Shown piece by piece: positions 33,521 to 45,586 of a DNA stretch of 64,000 bases (within the stretch, counting starts at the first letter, position 1; each line of letters opens with the position of its first letter). This DNA comes from Boswellia sacra (lineage: Eukaryota > Streptophyta > Magnoliopsida > Sapindales > Burseraceae). Position numbers and translations under genes: made by a program. The stretch spans positions 1-64,000 of the forward strand of contig SNVD02013989.1 in assembly GCA_013180625.2 (NCBI GenBank), given 5' to 3'. The notes below the pieces were generated by a model. It saw only the letters and a list, made by a program, of their open reading frames with translations. It was not told where the DNA came from and did not search any database.

Positions 33521-33699
33521 CATTTTATTTTCGCAGTTGATGTTATTGATTATTTGGCATAACAACTTTTTGAGTTAACTCGCAAGGATGGATTGGAAGT
33601 AGCTATTAGTGAGCACATATGGACAAAAAATTCCAAAAAAACAAGAAGGCTGATACAAGTGTGCGAAGATTTGTAGGAAGTTGTGGCAAGTTTAGATGA

Positions 33700-34353
33700 C
33701 TATAGCTATAACCACAAACAGGTATGATGTTTCTTATATTGAATTGACTTTAGCTAATGAGAAACTTCTTTCTGCTATGATGAAAGCCCCTACCTTGGAG
33801 CTTAAGCCTCTTCCAAATCATTTTGAAGCATGTATTCTCGGGTGAGAAAGATACTTTGCGATTCATAATAGCGAAGGGACTTACACCACTACAAGAAGAG
33901 AAACTCATCCGGGTACTTAGAGATCACAAGACATCTATTGGGTGTACAATTGCTGACATCAAAGGTATTAGCCCAACCATATGCATGCACTATATTCTGT
34001 TATAATAAGGATCCAAGCCAACAAGAGGAGCACAACGGAGGTTGAATCCTCCCATGATGGAAGTTGTCAAGAAAGAGATCCTTAAACTTTTAGATGTGGG
34101 TGTGATTTATCTGATTTTAGATAGCAAATGAGTGAGCCCAATCTAAGTTGTTCTCAAGAAATCTAGTGTTACAGTGGTTAAGAATAACAATAATGAGCTA
34201 GTTCCCACTTGTGTCCAAAATGGGTGGTGAGCTTGCTCTGATTATTGGACGCTCAATTCAGTAACTTGTAAGGATCACTTTTCCTAATCATTCATTGATC
34301 AAATGCTTGAGAGGTTAGCAGGTCATTCTCACTATTGTTTTCTTGATGGCTAC
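33700..34353 (+). pseudogene. Reverse transcriptase, N-terminal half (element G)
   Basis: Leader block LELKPLPNHF (33795-33825), then LTPLQEEKLIRVLRDHKTSI and IADIKGISP. RT motifs follow: VVLKKS, the GW..CSDYWTLNSVT equivalent, DHFS.SFIDQMLERL, and HYCFLDGY at 34325-34353. Stops occur at several places. Reading breaks exactly after DGY and resumes at 40642 with SGY, where Tat LTR H has inserted. Confidence 0.85.
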
Positions 34354-35904
34354 TATAGACACTAAATTTTTGAGACTCGGGAATGGAATGAAGATTAATG
34401 TCGAGTAATAGAAATGACCAAAATGCCATTCAAAGCCAAGGTGAGAAAGGACTAATGAAAGGTCTTCAAAACTGACATGTGACTTTGAAAAAATAAAAAA
34501 ATTAATCCAAAAGGAATCTAATGATGAATCATATACCACTGCAAAGCTATAGGTGTCTAGTTTTCATAGAAATTTATGGATCATGGATCAAAGTTAAGCT
34601 TGAAAAATTATACATGATTGAAGGACAAAGGTTGGAACAGACTGACCTGCAAAAGGACAAAATAGGAAGAGCCAAAGGAATAACAGTCAGTTAGTTGTCA
34701 AACAGCTGCCCGACGATCAAACAACTACCCGCTTGTTGATCAACAGTCGCCTGACTGTTGAGTGACAGCTGCCTAACTATCTGATAGTCGCTCGACGGTT
34801 TTCCAACAGGTGCTCGACTGTTGGCCATGTATTTTCAGATTAAAGGCCTTCTATATTTGTTTCTTTGATCACTTATATAAACCCCCCTTTGGCTCATTCT
34901 GTAGGACACACCTATTATTGAATATAATCATCTCTTCTCCCTCTAGAAGACACGCTTGAGAAGTCAAGAAGTCTATTCCAGTATAAAGTTTTTAGATGTT
35001 TTATTACTCTTAACCCGGAAAGGGTACGTCTTGAGAGCAGTCCTATTTTCTCCCCCTTATTTTCTTATTTATTTTTCTTGCTTAGAAAGCATGCCTATGG
35101 TTTAATTTTATTCTTAGGAGAATGTCTAGGGTTATTATGAACTGTTCTATCCCTTATTTGTTTTACGAGATGGATAAACGTGTCGAGGTAAGTCTGTTGT
35201 CTCTCATTTATTAGAATCATGTTTAGGAATTTAATTTTCTTGACGACTAAGAATTATGCTTAGGAGCACATGATTAGAATCTTGCTAAGAAGGCTTATAA
35301 TTGCTTTGAAGCATGCTACGAAATAGTATAGAATAGGTCAGAATTACCATGTTGTCCCTTGATTGTTTGGATTGCGCTATAATAGCCTTATTTGATTTCG
35401 ACTATTTGATTTAGGTTAGAAAATGCCATGATAACCATGTTTAGGCTAACAATGCCACGAAATTATAAATTAATATGAATTATGCTAGAATAGCAATAGG
35501 CTAGAATGCCATGATAGAATTATCAAATTTAGGCTAGAATGCCTTGATACTAGATTATGGCTTTGTATTGAATTAATTAATTTATGAATATATAAATATG
35601 CTATGAATACATGTTTAGAAGTGCTATTGTATGATGCCATGAAGTGGTGGTGGACTCTATGAACATGGCTTTCATCATGCTAGAGCATTTGCGACCACGA
35701 TACTATATCAAAGCCTCTTTCAACGCTTAAGGTCAAACAACGCTTAAGGTCAAACGAGCCATTGGCATGTCTGGAGAAAGGAGTCACCACCCAATTATTC
35801 AATTGGGAATGAAAGGGGGCAATCCGATCCCTCGCTTCGAGACCTAAACTACCTTCATCCCTTAAAAGATGGTTTAGGGAAGTTAGGTACGAGTCTTTTG
35901 ACCC

Positions 35905-37364
35905 ACCTTTCTCGGTGTGAATTTTGGCTGCCAAAGGAATGGGCTCATCTTCTACCCTCTCAATGATCTCTTTGGGCTCTTCTTGTTTGGGCTTTCCAGC
36001 CTTGGGCTTCTTTGTCGAGGTTGCCTTCCTAGTGGTTTGTTCTAGCTTGGACTTCTCCCTTCTCTTGGCTCTCTCGGCCTTACTTGATCTATGCTCCTCG
36101 AAGAATTCATGACTTGCCCCTCAATTAAGCCCGATCCAATCATGTTGGTTGATGGACGAGGCACCCTATTGTAATTAGGTAATGGGTTACCCTTTGTGTC
36201 GGGCTCATATGTTTCTAGGTGAAGAATCTGGCCCTTATTAATCAAATCTTGGATCTCATATCAGAGGTAAGTGCAATTGTCAGTCTTGTGGCCAATCACT
36301 TGGTGAAATTCACATTTCTCATGGCACCTCTAATTCATTGATAGTGGGTTTGGAAGCTCTTTTGGTGGCAATGGTTGCAAGATCCCTTCAGCCCACAATC
36401 TTGCAAAGACATTGGAAAGTGGCCTTCCCAAATGGCTAAATCTTCTTTATGGAGCAACTACTTTTACCTCTACGTGCTTCCTGCTAGACCCACTAAGTTA
36501 GTGATACTACCCTTGACTTTTTTTAGGGTAGCCATGAGTGTTTCTCTTTTGTCTAGACTCCAATTCTTCTATTTGGATGCCTAATTCATACAAATCTTCA
36601 AATGTTTTGATAGGAAAACCTGCCAGTCTATCATTGAGAAAGCATGGGCTTTATTGATTACCATCTAGACCTGGCCCTTCTCCGCGAGCTTGGTGGTGAT
36701 ATTGGCTGCCTTGGCCCTCCAACAAGATAGGTACTCTGAAAAGTCTCGTTCGGCTTTTGTCTTGTCGTCTCCAAATGCCTCAACGTTACCCCCAATTGGG
36801 TATTATGGCGTTACTATTCCATGAATTATTGAGAAAGTTCCTCCTAATCTTCTCGAATTCTCTTTGGGAGGTCATGATACCATGCTACTGCATCATCTTC
36901 TAAGTATAGCATGAAGAATTTTAGTATATGCTCATTCGTCAAGGGAATAGTGGCCATGATGGCTGCATACTACCTTAAGTGTGTTTCGGGATTCCCTTAT
37001 CTATTAAACTTAGGCAAGTCTGGTAGACAAAACTTTGGAGGCAACTTTTGGTCTCTCTGCAAGATATCGTTTAGGTCTTCGAACCTTTTCAGCCTCTTTT
37101 TCTTCAAAAAGGATTGGACATTTTCCACGTCCTTGGCCAAATGCTTGATTGATTTAGGTTCTTCATGATTGATTGAGTTCTTCCTCCTATTTTTGCCTTG
37201 GCTAGTTTCACCATCACCATCACAATTACCCTCGAGTGGCAAATAATTCATGTGGATGGGCCCATTCCATAAAGCTTTAATGCGTTGGGCCACTTGTTGT
37301 TAGAGAGTAGTGATGTCAGCCCTCACTTGAGCCATTTTAGCATTGTTGTTATTTGTGTAGCCAT
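35905..37364 (-). pseudogene. Gag remnant of Tat element E
   Basis: Minus strand. N-terminal blocks WNGPIHMNYLPLEGN and KRLKRFEDLNDILQRDQKLP with FCLPDLPKFN (37293-36997), then the Gag core (about 36950-36550), and RPREPREGRSPS with NPLPNYNRVPRPS in 36245-36042. It ends in the AAKIHTEKGG block at about 35910, where the LTR follows directly. It is homologous to F and D gag. It is full of frameshifts. Confidence 0.72.
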
Positions 37365-38169
37365 CTCGTCAATTGATTCTTCTTGTCTTATCAAACAACC
37401 ACCCGTCTAACCCAAGCTATGATAGCTGCAAAACAAAGGTGTTAAGGCCATGCATGCATGCATGTATGCATGATATGATGCATGCTCATACAAGCACATA
37501 GACATGCTTTCAGCCTTCCAACCTTATTCCTCCCACACACGTGAGGTTGAGTCTCTTTTCCTAGGATTTTAGGCTTCATTCCCAAGACATCATCATGGGA
37601 TGTGGGAATGTGAGATTCTCTCTCCTAATTCTAACACTCATGGTGATGTTGGATTCTTCATGATTATCATAACATGGTTTTCAAAACGTCATGATAGCTC
37701 TAACTCATGGCACATGTTCTCATTTTTGTTCTCATGGGTGACTTATCACGTGGCACTTGTTCATGGTTTCATGAGGTTTGAGTTGACGTTATTCTAATCA
37801 TGGAGAATTTACATCCATAGACATGCGTTTCAATGTGGCTTTTGGATATTCATCCTATTGGAAATTTTTAAAGTCATCTACATGGGCTTAAGTCTCAAAG
37901 TTCCAATGGTCTGGAATCCTTCGAGCGAGAGATGCCCCCTTATACCAGTCTCCGTTTATACCGATTTAATGGTACGTACCCAAAGGTGGTGACACCAACA
38001 TGAGTCGTTCAGAGGTCGAATGGAGCCAAAGACTTCTCATGCCAAAGCCACACGGCTAGTTTTAGGCATTTCGTGTTCATTATGTGCAAAAAGTGTGGTG
38101 ATGTAAGGACTCATTATATCAACATGAGGTATTAAAATTTGGTATTCTCATTGAAATAAACTTCTCTTA

Positions 38170-38187
38170 TCCCCAATGGAGTCACCA
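38170..38187 (-). other. Primer-binding site of element E (tRNA-Arg)
   Basis: Minus strand TGGTGACTCCATTGGGGA, 15 of 18 bases as in the tRNA-Arg(ACG) complement; the three differences are transitions. One base separates it from the LTR end. Confidence 0.72.
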
Positions 38188-38188
38188 C

Positions 38189-40073
38189 TATGAACGGGGC
38201 TTTCATCCCGTCAAAGCGTTTGTGACCACTACACTGTGTCAAAGCTTCTTTCGAGACTTAAGGGAACACAAATGAGTCGTGGGCACGTCTGGAGAAAGGA
38301 GTTGAATTAATGGGGGCAATCCGATCCCTCACTTTGGAACCTAAACTACCCTCATCGCTTTAGAGATGGGTTCGGGAAGTTATGTACAAGTCATTCGGCC
38401 TGCCCGAATATGAATCCAGCCTTCGCTTGCGAAATACCAAATTAGAATAGCTTGCATTATTGCTTCATCCGCTTAAATGGTTGATTTTATGCACACATTC
38501 TCATTTTTATCTTTGTTAAACATATGAGTTGATTGCTCTATCAATGGCAGTTGTATATTCATGCATAAAAAGAGGAAGGAGAAAAGATTACATTTCCATC
38601 AAACATGGCGGAAGGGGAAGAGGATTACATTACTTTTATTCTTCAATAAGATAAAATAGTCATCCATAATATCAAATACAAATAGCCTATTAGAGACCAA
38701 TAGATGATGAATTTCTGACCACCATATGTAAGTCTATTCAACACCTATTGAACCTCTATTCATACATTAAATCGTTCATTCCTAGTGATGGTCTCTCACC
38801 ATCAATGTGAGTCCACCATCACTTCATGGTATTCACACAATCACACTTCTATCATAATTCATGCATTAGTTGACAAATTATAAATCATACAAAGCCATAA
38901 TCTAATATCATTGCATTCTAGCCTAGATTTTATCATGGTAATTCTACCTATTGCATTCTAGCATCATTCATATCAATTCATGTATCATCATGGCATTTCT
39001 AGCCTAAAACATAGCATCTGTGGCATTTTCTAACCTAATTCATGGCATTCATGGCATATTCTAGCATAAGTCAAACAATCACCATTCATAGCATTCAAGG
39101 GCAAAACGGTAATTCTACCTATTCTATGCTATTTCCTAGCATTCATCAAAGTAAGTAAGTTTTCTTAGCATGATTCTAATCATGTGCTCCTAAGCATGAT
39201 TCAAAGCATTCGCGAAGAAATTAAATTCTTAAGCATGTTTCTAAATAAGAAAAGGAAAGATGACTGACCTTGACACGCTTATCTATCTTGCAAAACAAAT
39301 TAGGTTAGAACAATTCATAATAACCCTAATCATGCTTCTAAGCATAAAAATAAAGTCCTAAACATGCTTTTTCTAAGCAACAAACATAAAAGAGAATGGG
39401 AAGGAGGAGAGAATTCTGCTCTTATGACGTAACCTTTTCGGGTTTAGAGCAATAAAACGCCTAAAAAATTATACGAGAAAAGACTTTTCAAATTCTTGAG
39501 CTTGTCTTCGAGAGGGAGAAAGATGATTGTATTCAACATCAGTGTGAATTGCAAAGTGGAAGGTGTCGAGTTTATATGGGAGAGGGTTGCAAATGAAAAA
39601 AGAAATTTTCTAAGCAAATTTTTGAAAATAAACGAACAAGGGCAGGGCGCCATCTTCAGATAGCTGGGCAGCCATCTGATAGACACTTGACCATTGGCCA
39701 ACAGTCAGTCGGCTGTCAGATGGCTGGCTGGCTAATTTCCTTTCGGCCCCTTCCTTTTTTTATCATCATTGATGCAGTCCCTTCAAATCTTTGCTCCTTT
39801 AATCGAACATTACTTTTGGAATTCAACTCCGATTTGCAATCTATAAATTCCTATGAAAACTAGACATCCGTAGATTTGCAAGTATATGACTCTATAGCAA
39901 ATTCCTTATGAATTAATTTCTATGATTTTTCAAAGTCATGTGTCAGTTTTCTAGACTCTTCACCAACTTCTTTTCACTCTTCTCTTCTTGACCCTTAAGG
40001 ACATTTTGGTTATTTTCTTTGCTCGACATTCATCTTCACTTCATTTTCAAGCCTTAAAAATCCAGTGTTTACA
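38189..40073 (-). mobile_element. 5' LTR of Tat element E
   Basis: The 1885-bp LTR, minus strand TGTAAACACTGG to CCCCGTTCATA, is homologous to LTRs H, D (48846-50974), K (51700-53504), L (60103-61952) and the F fragment. A TTTATAT box (minus ATATAAA) is near 39571. Confidence 0.82.
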
Positions 40074-40636
40074 GACTCAAATTGACGGTGAGGGACCATC
40101 ACTCATAATTGAATGAATGTATGAATATTATCTTTGAAGTGTTCAGAAGTAGAAGTATTTTATTTATTGTTGAAGAACAATCAATGTAATCCGCTTCTCC
40201 TATCCCCCATGTTTGATGGAATATTCTCCTCCCTTTTTCTATGTATGAATATACAACTGTTATGAATGAAATCACCTCACATGTCTTAAAGAAGATAAAA
40301 TGAACAAGGTGTGCATAAAGCGAACAATATCAAGTGGACTAAATAACGGCATGAGATGTTATTATTTGGTATTTCCTAGTGAAGGCTACATCTTGATCCA
40401 AGCGAATCGAATGACTCATACCTAACTTCCTGAACCCATTTTTGAAGGGATGAGGGTAGTTTAGATCCTGAAGCAAGGGATCAGGTTGCCCTCGTTCATT
40501 CCCAATTGAATAAGTGGTAGCGACTCCATTCTCCAGACGTGTCCATGGCTCGTTTATGTTCCCTTAAGTCTCAAAAGAGGCTCTGACACAGTGTCTTGGT
40601 CACAAATACTCTAACGAGATGAATTCCCTGCTCACA

Positions 40637-41837
40637 GTTATTCAGGATATATTCAAATTGTCATTGCCCTTGAGGACCAAGAGAAAACTACATTCACATG
40701 CCCATTTGGTACATTTGCCTATCGACACGTGCCATTCGATCTTTGCAATGCTTCTACCACTTTCCAAAGGTGTATGGTAAGTATTTTCTTGGATTATGTT
40801 GAGAACATCATTGAGGTATTTATGGATGACTTTAGTGTTTTTAGTGACTCTTTTGATAAATGCCTCAATAACCTTACACTTGTACTTGAAAGATGCACAG
40901 AAACTAACCTTGTTTTGAATTGAGAAAAATGGCATTTTATGGTAGATCACGATATAGTTTTGGGATAGGTTATTCATGCTAAGGGTATATAAGTTAATAA
41001 ATCTAAGATAGAGCTTATATATTCCTTACCACCAACCACAAGTGTACAGGATATTCATTCTTTTCTTGGTCATGTAGGTTTCTATTGTAGGTTGATAAAA
41101 GATATTTTGAAAATAGCATTGCCCCTATGCAAACTGCTATAAAATGATGTGACCTTTGAATTTGATGAGAAATGCAGTAAGGCATTTGAGAAACTAAAGG
41201 AACTCTTAACTTCAGCTCCAGTGATCCAACCATGTAATTGGGATCATCCATTCGAGATCATATGTGATGCAAGTGACTACGTTGTGGGTGTCATCTTAGG
41301 TCAACGAATTGGTAAAATTTCGCAAGCTATTTACTATGCATCTCAGACCTTAAATGATAACTATTCCACCACTAAGAAAGAGCTGTTAGAGGTTATTTTT
41401 GCTTTAGAAAAGTTTCACTCTTATTTGATTGGTACTAAAGTAACTATTATGATCATGTAGCTTTAAGGTACTTGCTCACAAGGAAAGATGTTAAACCAAG
41501 GCTTAATAGGTGGTTACTCCTCTTACAAGAATTTGACTTGGAGATCAAACATAAGAGGGGAAGTGAAAACTTAGTTGCAAACCATCTTAGTTGCCTTGTC
41601 CATGATAAGGATGCACTATCATTACAAGAAAGTTTTTCGGATGAACAATTACTATATCTTAGTGTAGTGGCCCTTTGGTATGCAGGTATTGTCAACTACT
41701 TGGTTACCAAGGAGCTATTAAATGAATTGAATCAAGCTCAAAGAGACAAGATCAAAAGCATTGCCAAGTACTAGATATGGGATGATCCGTACTTGTGGAA
41801 GCATTGTTTTGACCAAGTAATAAGAAGTTGTCTCTAA
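40637..41837 (+). pseudogene. Reverse transcriptase C-terminal half and RNase H (element G)
   Basis: Reading resumes with SGY near 40642, then TTFTCPFGTFAYRHVPF, CNASTTFQRCM and the catalytic VFMDDFSVF (40822-40848, FMDD box). Later blocks are SFLGHVGFYCRLIKD and FEFDEKCSKAFEKLKELLTS, then the RNase H region with WDHPFEIICDASDYVVG, AIYYASQTLND and STTKKELLEVIFALEKF (41149-41460). After a frameshift come PRLNRWLLLLQEFDLEIKHK and ENLVANHLSCLVHD (41472-41774), and IWDDPYLWKHCFDQVI (to 41837). Stops and one frameshift inactivate it. The integrase expected next is absent. Confidence 0.88.
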
Positions 41838-42059
41838 ATCTAAATTCAGTTCAATTTTAACCTTTTGTGTGCCTTTGTTCTATTTTATGTTCTTTTGTTC
41901 AATTTGATTATTCTATGTATTGCACTCATTTGCACCATAACTTGATGAAGCACCTAAATAGAAACTGAAGCCATTGCCTGAAGGGTTGAAGTATGCATAT
42001 CTTGGAGAAGAATAGACTCAAACGCATTATCGATAATATCTTTCCTTTTCTCCTCTTCA
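41838..42059 (+). other. Join in element G: integrase missing, stray copy of the pre-RT leader
   Basis: Right after the RNase H end the sequence becomes non-coding. At about 41944-42012 it reads KLKPLPEGLKYAYLGEE, the leader that normally lies before the reverse transcriptase (G has its own at 33795). The two copies differ, so this fragment seems to come from a related element, for instance by template switching. The accessory ORF starts 50 bases later. Confidence 0.55.
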
Positions 42060-42672
42060 ATGGATATCGATAGCTTTCTGTCAAACCTTCGTAAACATTT
42101 CTCTTCACTTCCTCAAAATGTTATGTTCAAAATTTATAAAATACAGCTTACTAGACTTTGGACATTAATGCTCCTAAAATACTGTGGATATCTGGTTGCC
42201 TATCAAAGCCAAGGTAAGATTATCAAGTGAGTCTACAGTTAATTTTTCTTTATACATGCCTCGTCTAGGGAAAAGCTATTACACCAAAAGGTGAAGAGCA
42301 TAAAAGTTACAAGTGTGTTATAAATGTGCTAGATGGACTTATGACCAGATTTGTCGGTCATTAGGTATTGTGTCTAGGAATAGAGAAGACAAACTTAAGT
42401 TCATTAAAGATTGTCTGAGTAATGAGTCTTTGGATAATATTTTACTAACACTTGAGTTACATTCTTATGGACTTGTTCACCATGAATTGCTTAATCTGTG
42501 GACACATTTCGTGATTGAATTACAGTGTTATATTTTAGGAAACCTGGCTAAAAAAGACCCTTGCCAGTTTTTAAGCAAACTAGATGGGAAGCATATCCCT
42601 AATCCACAAAAGGCGTTTCAGCCATTACTAGATGTAAATCTAGAAGAGGATGTGAGCCATAATCACAACTAG
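42060..42672 (+). pseudogene. Conserved accessory ORF, copy in element G
   Basis: Homologue of 947-1494. It starts MDIDSFLSNLRKHFSSLPQN, keeps FKIYK, then is frameshifted and has stops between about 42170 and 42310. The intact end, 42313-42672, has CARWTYDQICRSLG, SRNREDKLKFIKD and ESLDNILLTLELHSYGLVH, then LLNLWTHF and LDGKHIPNPQKAFQPLL, ending EEDVSHNHN. Because this copy reads through the position of the TAG in A, it shows the family C-terminus. No known domain is recognised. Confidence 0.6.
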
Positions 42673-43081
42673 TGTATTTGAATGTGTGTGATTATTGTTG
42701 AAATTTTTTTTTTATTTTTTTTATTTGTTTGATTTGGTTATTATTGTTGTTGTTTGTTGATTTTGTTTGTTTTAATTTCAAGTTTTCTTTTTGACAAACC
42801 ACACGACTACTTATAACATAAGCACACATGGGAGACAAGTGTTGGGGTATTGTCAACCTTTACCGAAAGCCTATCTCAAATTTTCAAATATTAGGGCGAT
42901 AAATATGCATCAAGCAACTCCCATCAAAATTCTATCCCCATGTGTCAGATTTGAGAGTATTATGTGTGTATCCGTCCATTCTCCATATGTTCAAATGTCA
43001 TTATTATAACATTTTTTATCTTGAAAAACACAACACCTAACGTGCATCATTGTCATACACGTGGTTAGGGCACATGTAGAA
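42673..43081 (+). other. Spacer between accessory ORF and LOG in element G
   Basis: AT-rich non-coding DNA with a GTTGTTGTTTGTTGATTTTG low-complexity stretch near 42743. I see no convincing promoter or gene. Confidence 0.4.
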
Positions 43082-43688
43082 ATGGAGAAAACGGTAATTC
43101 AACAATTATGAAATATATGTGTATTTTACAGATCTCAATTTGGTAAAGATGAAAAATTTGCAGCAGTAGCTCTTGATCTTGGTAGGGTATTAGCTAAGAG
43201 GGGTATTCATTTGGTCTATAAAGAGGGTAGTCATAGGTTAATAAAGGGTGTATCAAAAGCTGCAAACTTAGGAAGGAGTCATAGGTTAACAAAATTTGGG
43301 AAGAGTTATAGGTCTCGAGCATGTATGAGTGCATTGCACATATGCTTTGTAACTCTAATACATTTATAGCTTTACCAGGTAGTTATGGTACATTAGACGA
43401 AATATTTCAAATCACCTCTTGGGCCCAACTAAAGATCCATCGTAAATCTATTGGTTTGTTAAATGTCAGTAATTTTTTTGATGTTTGTCTTCTTTTCTTG
43501 ATCAAGCTGTAGAACAAAACTTCATCTCGTAGTCAGCGAGACAAATCCTTGTTATAGCTTCAACTGTAGAGGAATTGATTGACAAACTACAAGAATTTGT
43601 CCACACATCTGATCTTGCAATAGCTAGAATAGATTAGTTTGCGAAAGGCAGTAAATGATGTAAATTTGATTTGACGCTCTACTTGTAA
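43082..43688 (+). pseudogene. LOG: LOG-type phosphoribohydrolase, copy in element G
   Basis: Second LOG-like gene at the same element position as 1809-2457. It starts ATGGAG, as copy A does. Visible blocks: NICVFYRSQFGK (copy A RICVFCGSRPGK), FAAVALDLGRVLAKRGIHLV, a damaged VYKEGSHRLIKG for the glycine-rich VYGGGILGLMG, then a deletion. Next are MYECIAHM (catalytic-helix Arg changed to Cys), FIALPGSYGTLDEIFQITSW, AQLKIHRKSIGLLNV, DQAVEQNFIS and ASTVEELIDKLQEF. It ends FDLTLYL. The PGS variant and the LxLxL tail are shared with copy A. Several stops and frameshifts make it clearly dead. It has no intron. It lies well inside element G, whose borders are fixed by a target-site duplication. Confidence 0.88.
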
Positions 43689-45586
43689 TCTTTATCTACT
43701 AGTTTGCTTCTCTTTTGTTGGCTTTCTTTTAATTGTGTTTATTTGAGATGTTTCAGGCTATTTCTTTTGAGTTTAACTCCAGGTAATATTTTCTATTCTT
43801 GCCTTTTAGAGTGTTGCCTTAAAAAGTTCAAGTTCTCTTGAAATGCATTATAGATCTCTTTGATCCAAAATGGCTAAATGAGAAGGCTAACTTCTGAACT
43901 TTTGGCTCCCACTCTAACTAACTTGTTTTGTTTTCTGACTATTGGATTTTATTTTTTATAAGTAAGCTTAGTTTTATGTAATTTAAAGTTGTTATGTGTT
44001 TTTGCCTCTATCTAGTCCGACTCAAAAAAATTGTGGGAAAAAAATAAAAAATGGTAGAATATAGGGTTTCTCAAAGCATTCTAACTAAATAAATTTGTAG
44101 TTTGTTTATTTATTATTATTTGAATATTAAGTGTCTTGTATCTTGTTTTGTTCATTCATAATATAGGTGTATAGGCCGGAAACCTTAAGTCTGCAAGCTA
44201 CCGGTCCTAAGGATTGTTGAAATACATAATTGACTCTGGTCTAACAATGCCACGTAACTCTTTTCTTGCATTTTTTGGGTCGATGATAAGGTAGTGATTA
44301 AATCGAGAATAACTTTTGAAAAACAATAAATGATGCATAGATCTGTGTGCTTGAGCTGGTTATTAGTTTTTGCTTTGCTCTTGATTCCTTACACAATATT
44401 GACCACATGACCATAATCACTGAGTTATTTGTTTACTTAGAGAGGGTTTATGCAAATTAAGTGTTTCATAAAATTTCAATGAATTCTACTGACTGTTTGA
44501 AGGTCACTTGAGGCGAAATCCTAGACTATACAACATTAGGGAAATGATTTTGGCCATCTTTGGACCGTTTGAGCCTTTTTAGCCAACCTTTATATGATAT
44601 TGATCCCTAGTTACCCCTTTGAGCTTCTTTAAGCCTTTTTCTTTATTAACTCGCTAAAAGATTTCCTAACCTTAAACAAATATTTTCAAACAGTTTATCC
44701 CTTACCTATAACCATGTAGATCATTCACAATTAAATTTTTAGCTATGCTATGGTTTTGGAAAGTTGAGAGAGGTTGGGTGGTGTAATGAGCAATGAAAGT
44801 GAGTTCTATTGTGTTTCTAAAAAATATATATATACTTATCTTCCACGTACTTAAACATTGTGGATAATGTATTGTTTAAGTGTGGGGAAAGGGGTAGTTG
44901 AAAAATGAAAAAAAAAAAAAAGAAAGAGAAGGAAATTGAGAGCTATGCCCTCAAGTGTCCTTAAGAAGAAAGAAACAAATAAGTTTGGGGCGTAGTTTCC
45001 TATGTCATGGTAATAAAGAGAAAGGTCCTTGTAAATAAGTTGAGGAGTACCTAATGAGCTGAAATGAATTTATGTTATGGGTTAAGCTCTACATAGTCTT
45101 TAATAATTTATGTGTTTGTGGGTGATTTAAGTTAAATTATTATCCTTTGTCATACCTTCACCCTAGCCAAACGTTACAAGCTTAATAAAGCCTTACTTGA
45201 TCCTTAGTGTTGTGCTTGTCTATATTTGTGGAGAGTGAGTTGAAAAGCAGGCCTATGGAGTTCATTTATGCACACCTCTTCATTATTAAATGTGATTCAT
45301 TTTTATGAATAAATTCATTCGGGTTACAAGTGATTTGGTGAGAATGGCTTTACACATACACTTGAGGAATTGAAGTGGAGTGAAACTAATCTACGAGATG
45401 AAATTCATGATCAAGTGCATAAATTTGAAGTTTTCCTTGAGTTATAATTAAGTGCAATCTTTGAGGCCTATTTGCAAGTCGAAGCATTTGTATGTTTTGT
45501 TTTATTTGTGATTCTATTTAGATTTAGTTTGTTTTCATATTGTTTTAATTGTTCGAGGATAAGCAAAGTCTAAGTGTGGGGGAATT
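43689..45586 (+). other. 3' untranslated region and polypurine tract of element G
   Basis: No gene is supported in these 1.9 kb. A GTGGATAATGTATTGTTTAA block followed by GTGTGGGGAAAGGGG near 44869-44895 corresponds to the G-run block of A at 2591-2627. The immediate polypurine tract is AAGTGTGGGGGAATT at 45572-45586, directly before the LTR. Confidence 0.65.

Larger units (their letters stand above)
35658..40073 (-). mobile_element. Tat element E, internally deleted, inserted in LTR H
   Basis: It is bounded by exact GACTC duplications (35653-35657 and 40074-40078). On the minus strand: 5' LTR 40073-38189 (starts TGTAAACACTGGATTTTT), PBS 38187-38170, gag from ATG 37364 to about 35905, then a direct jump into the end half of the 3' LTR (about 35905-35658). 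Protease, RT, RNase H and integrase are deleted. Its end TATGAAC corresponds to a CA to TA change of the LTR terminus. Confidence 0.85.
34354..40636 (+). mobile_element. Tat solo LTR H, inserted in the RT of element G and split by element E
   Basis: The first part, 34354-35657, starts TATAGACACTAAATTTTTGA (family TGTAGACACTGGATTTTTGA, TG changed to TA) and has a TATATAAA box at 34874-34881. The second part, 40079-40636, ends GAATTCCCTGCTCACA. Without E it is about 1.86 kb, the length of other Tat LTRs here. The flanks GCTAC (34349-34353) and GTTAT (40637-40641) are a decayed duplication differing by two C-to-T changes; restoring one copy joins DGY to SGY of the RT. No internal region or PBS belongs to H. 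Confidence 0.82.

Noticed and set aside
33887..33898. CACTACAAGAAG, a perfect-looking CACTA terminal repeat
   Set aside because: It is part of the coding sequence TPLQEEKL in the RT leader of element G, with continuous gypsy homology on both sides.
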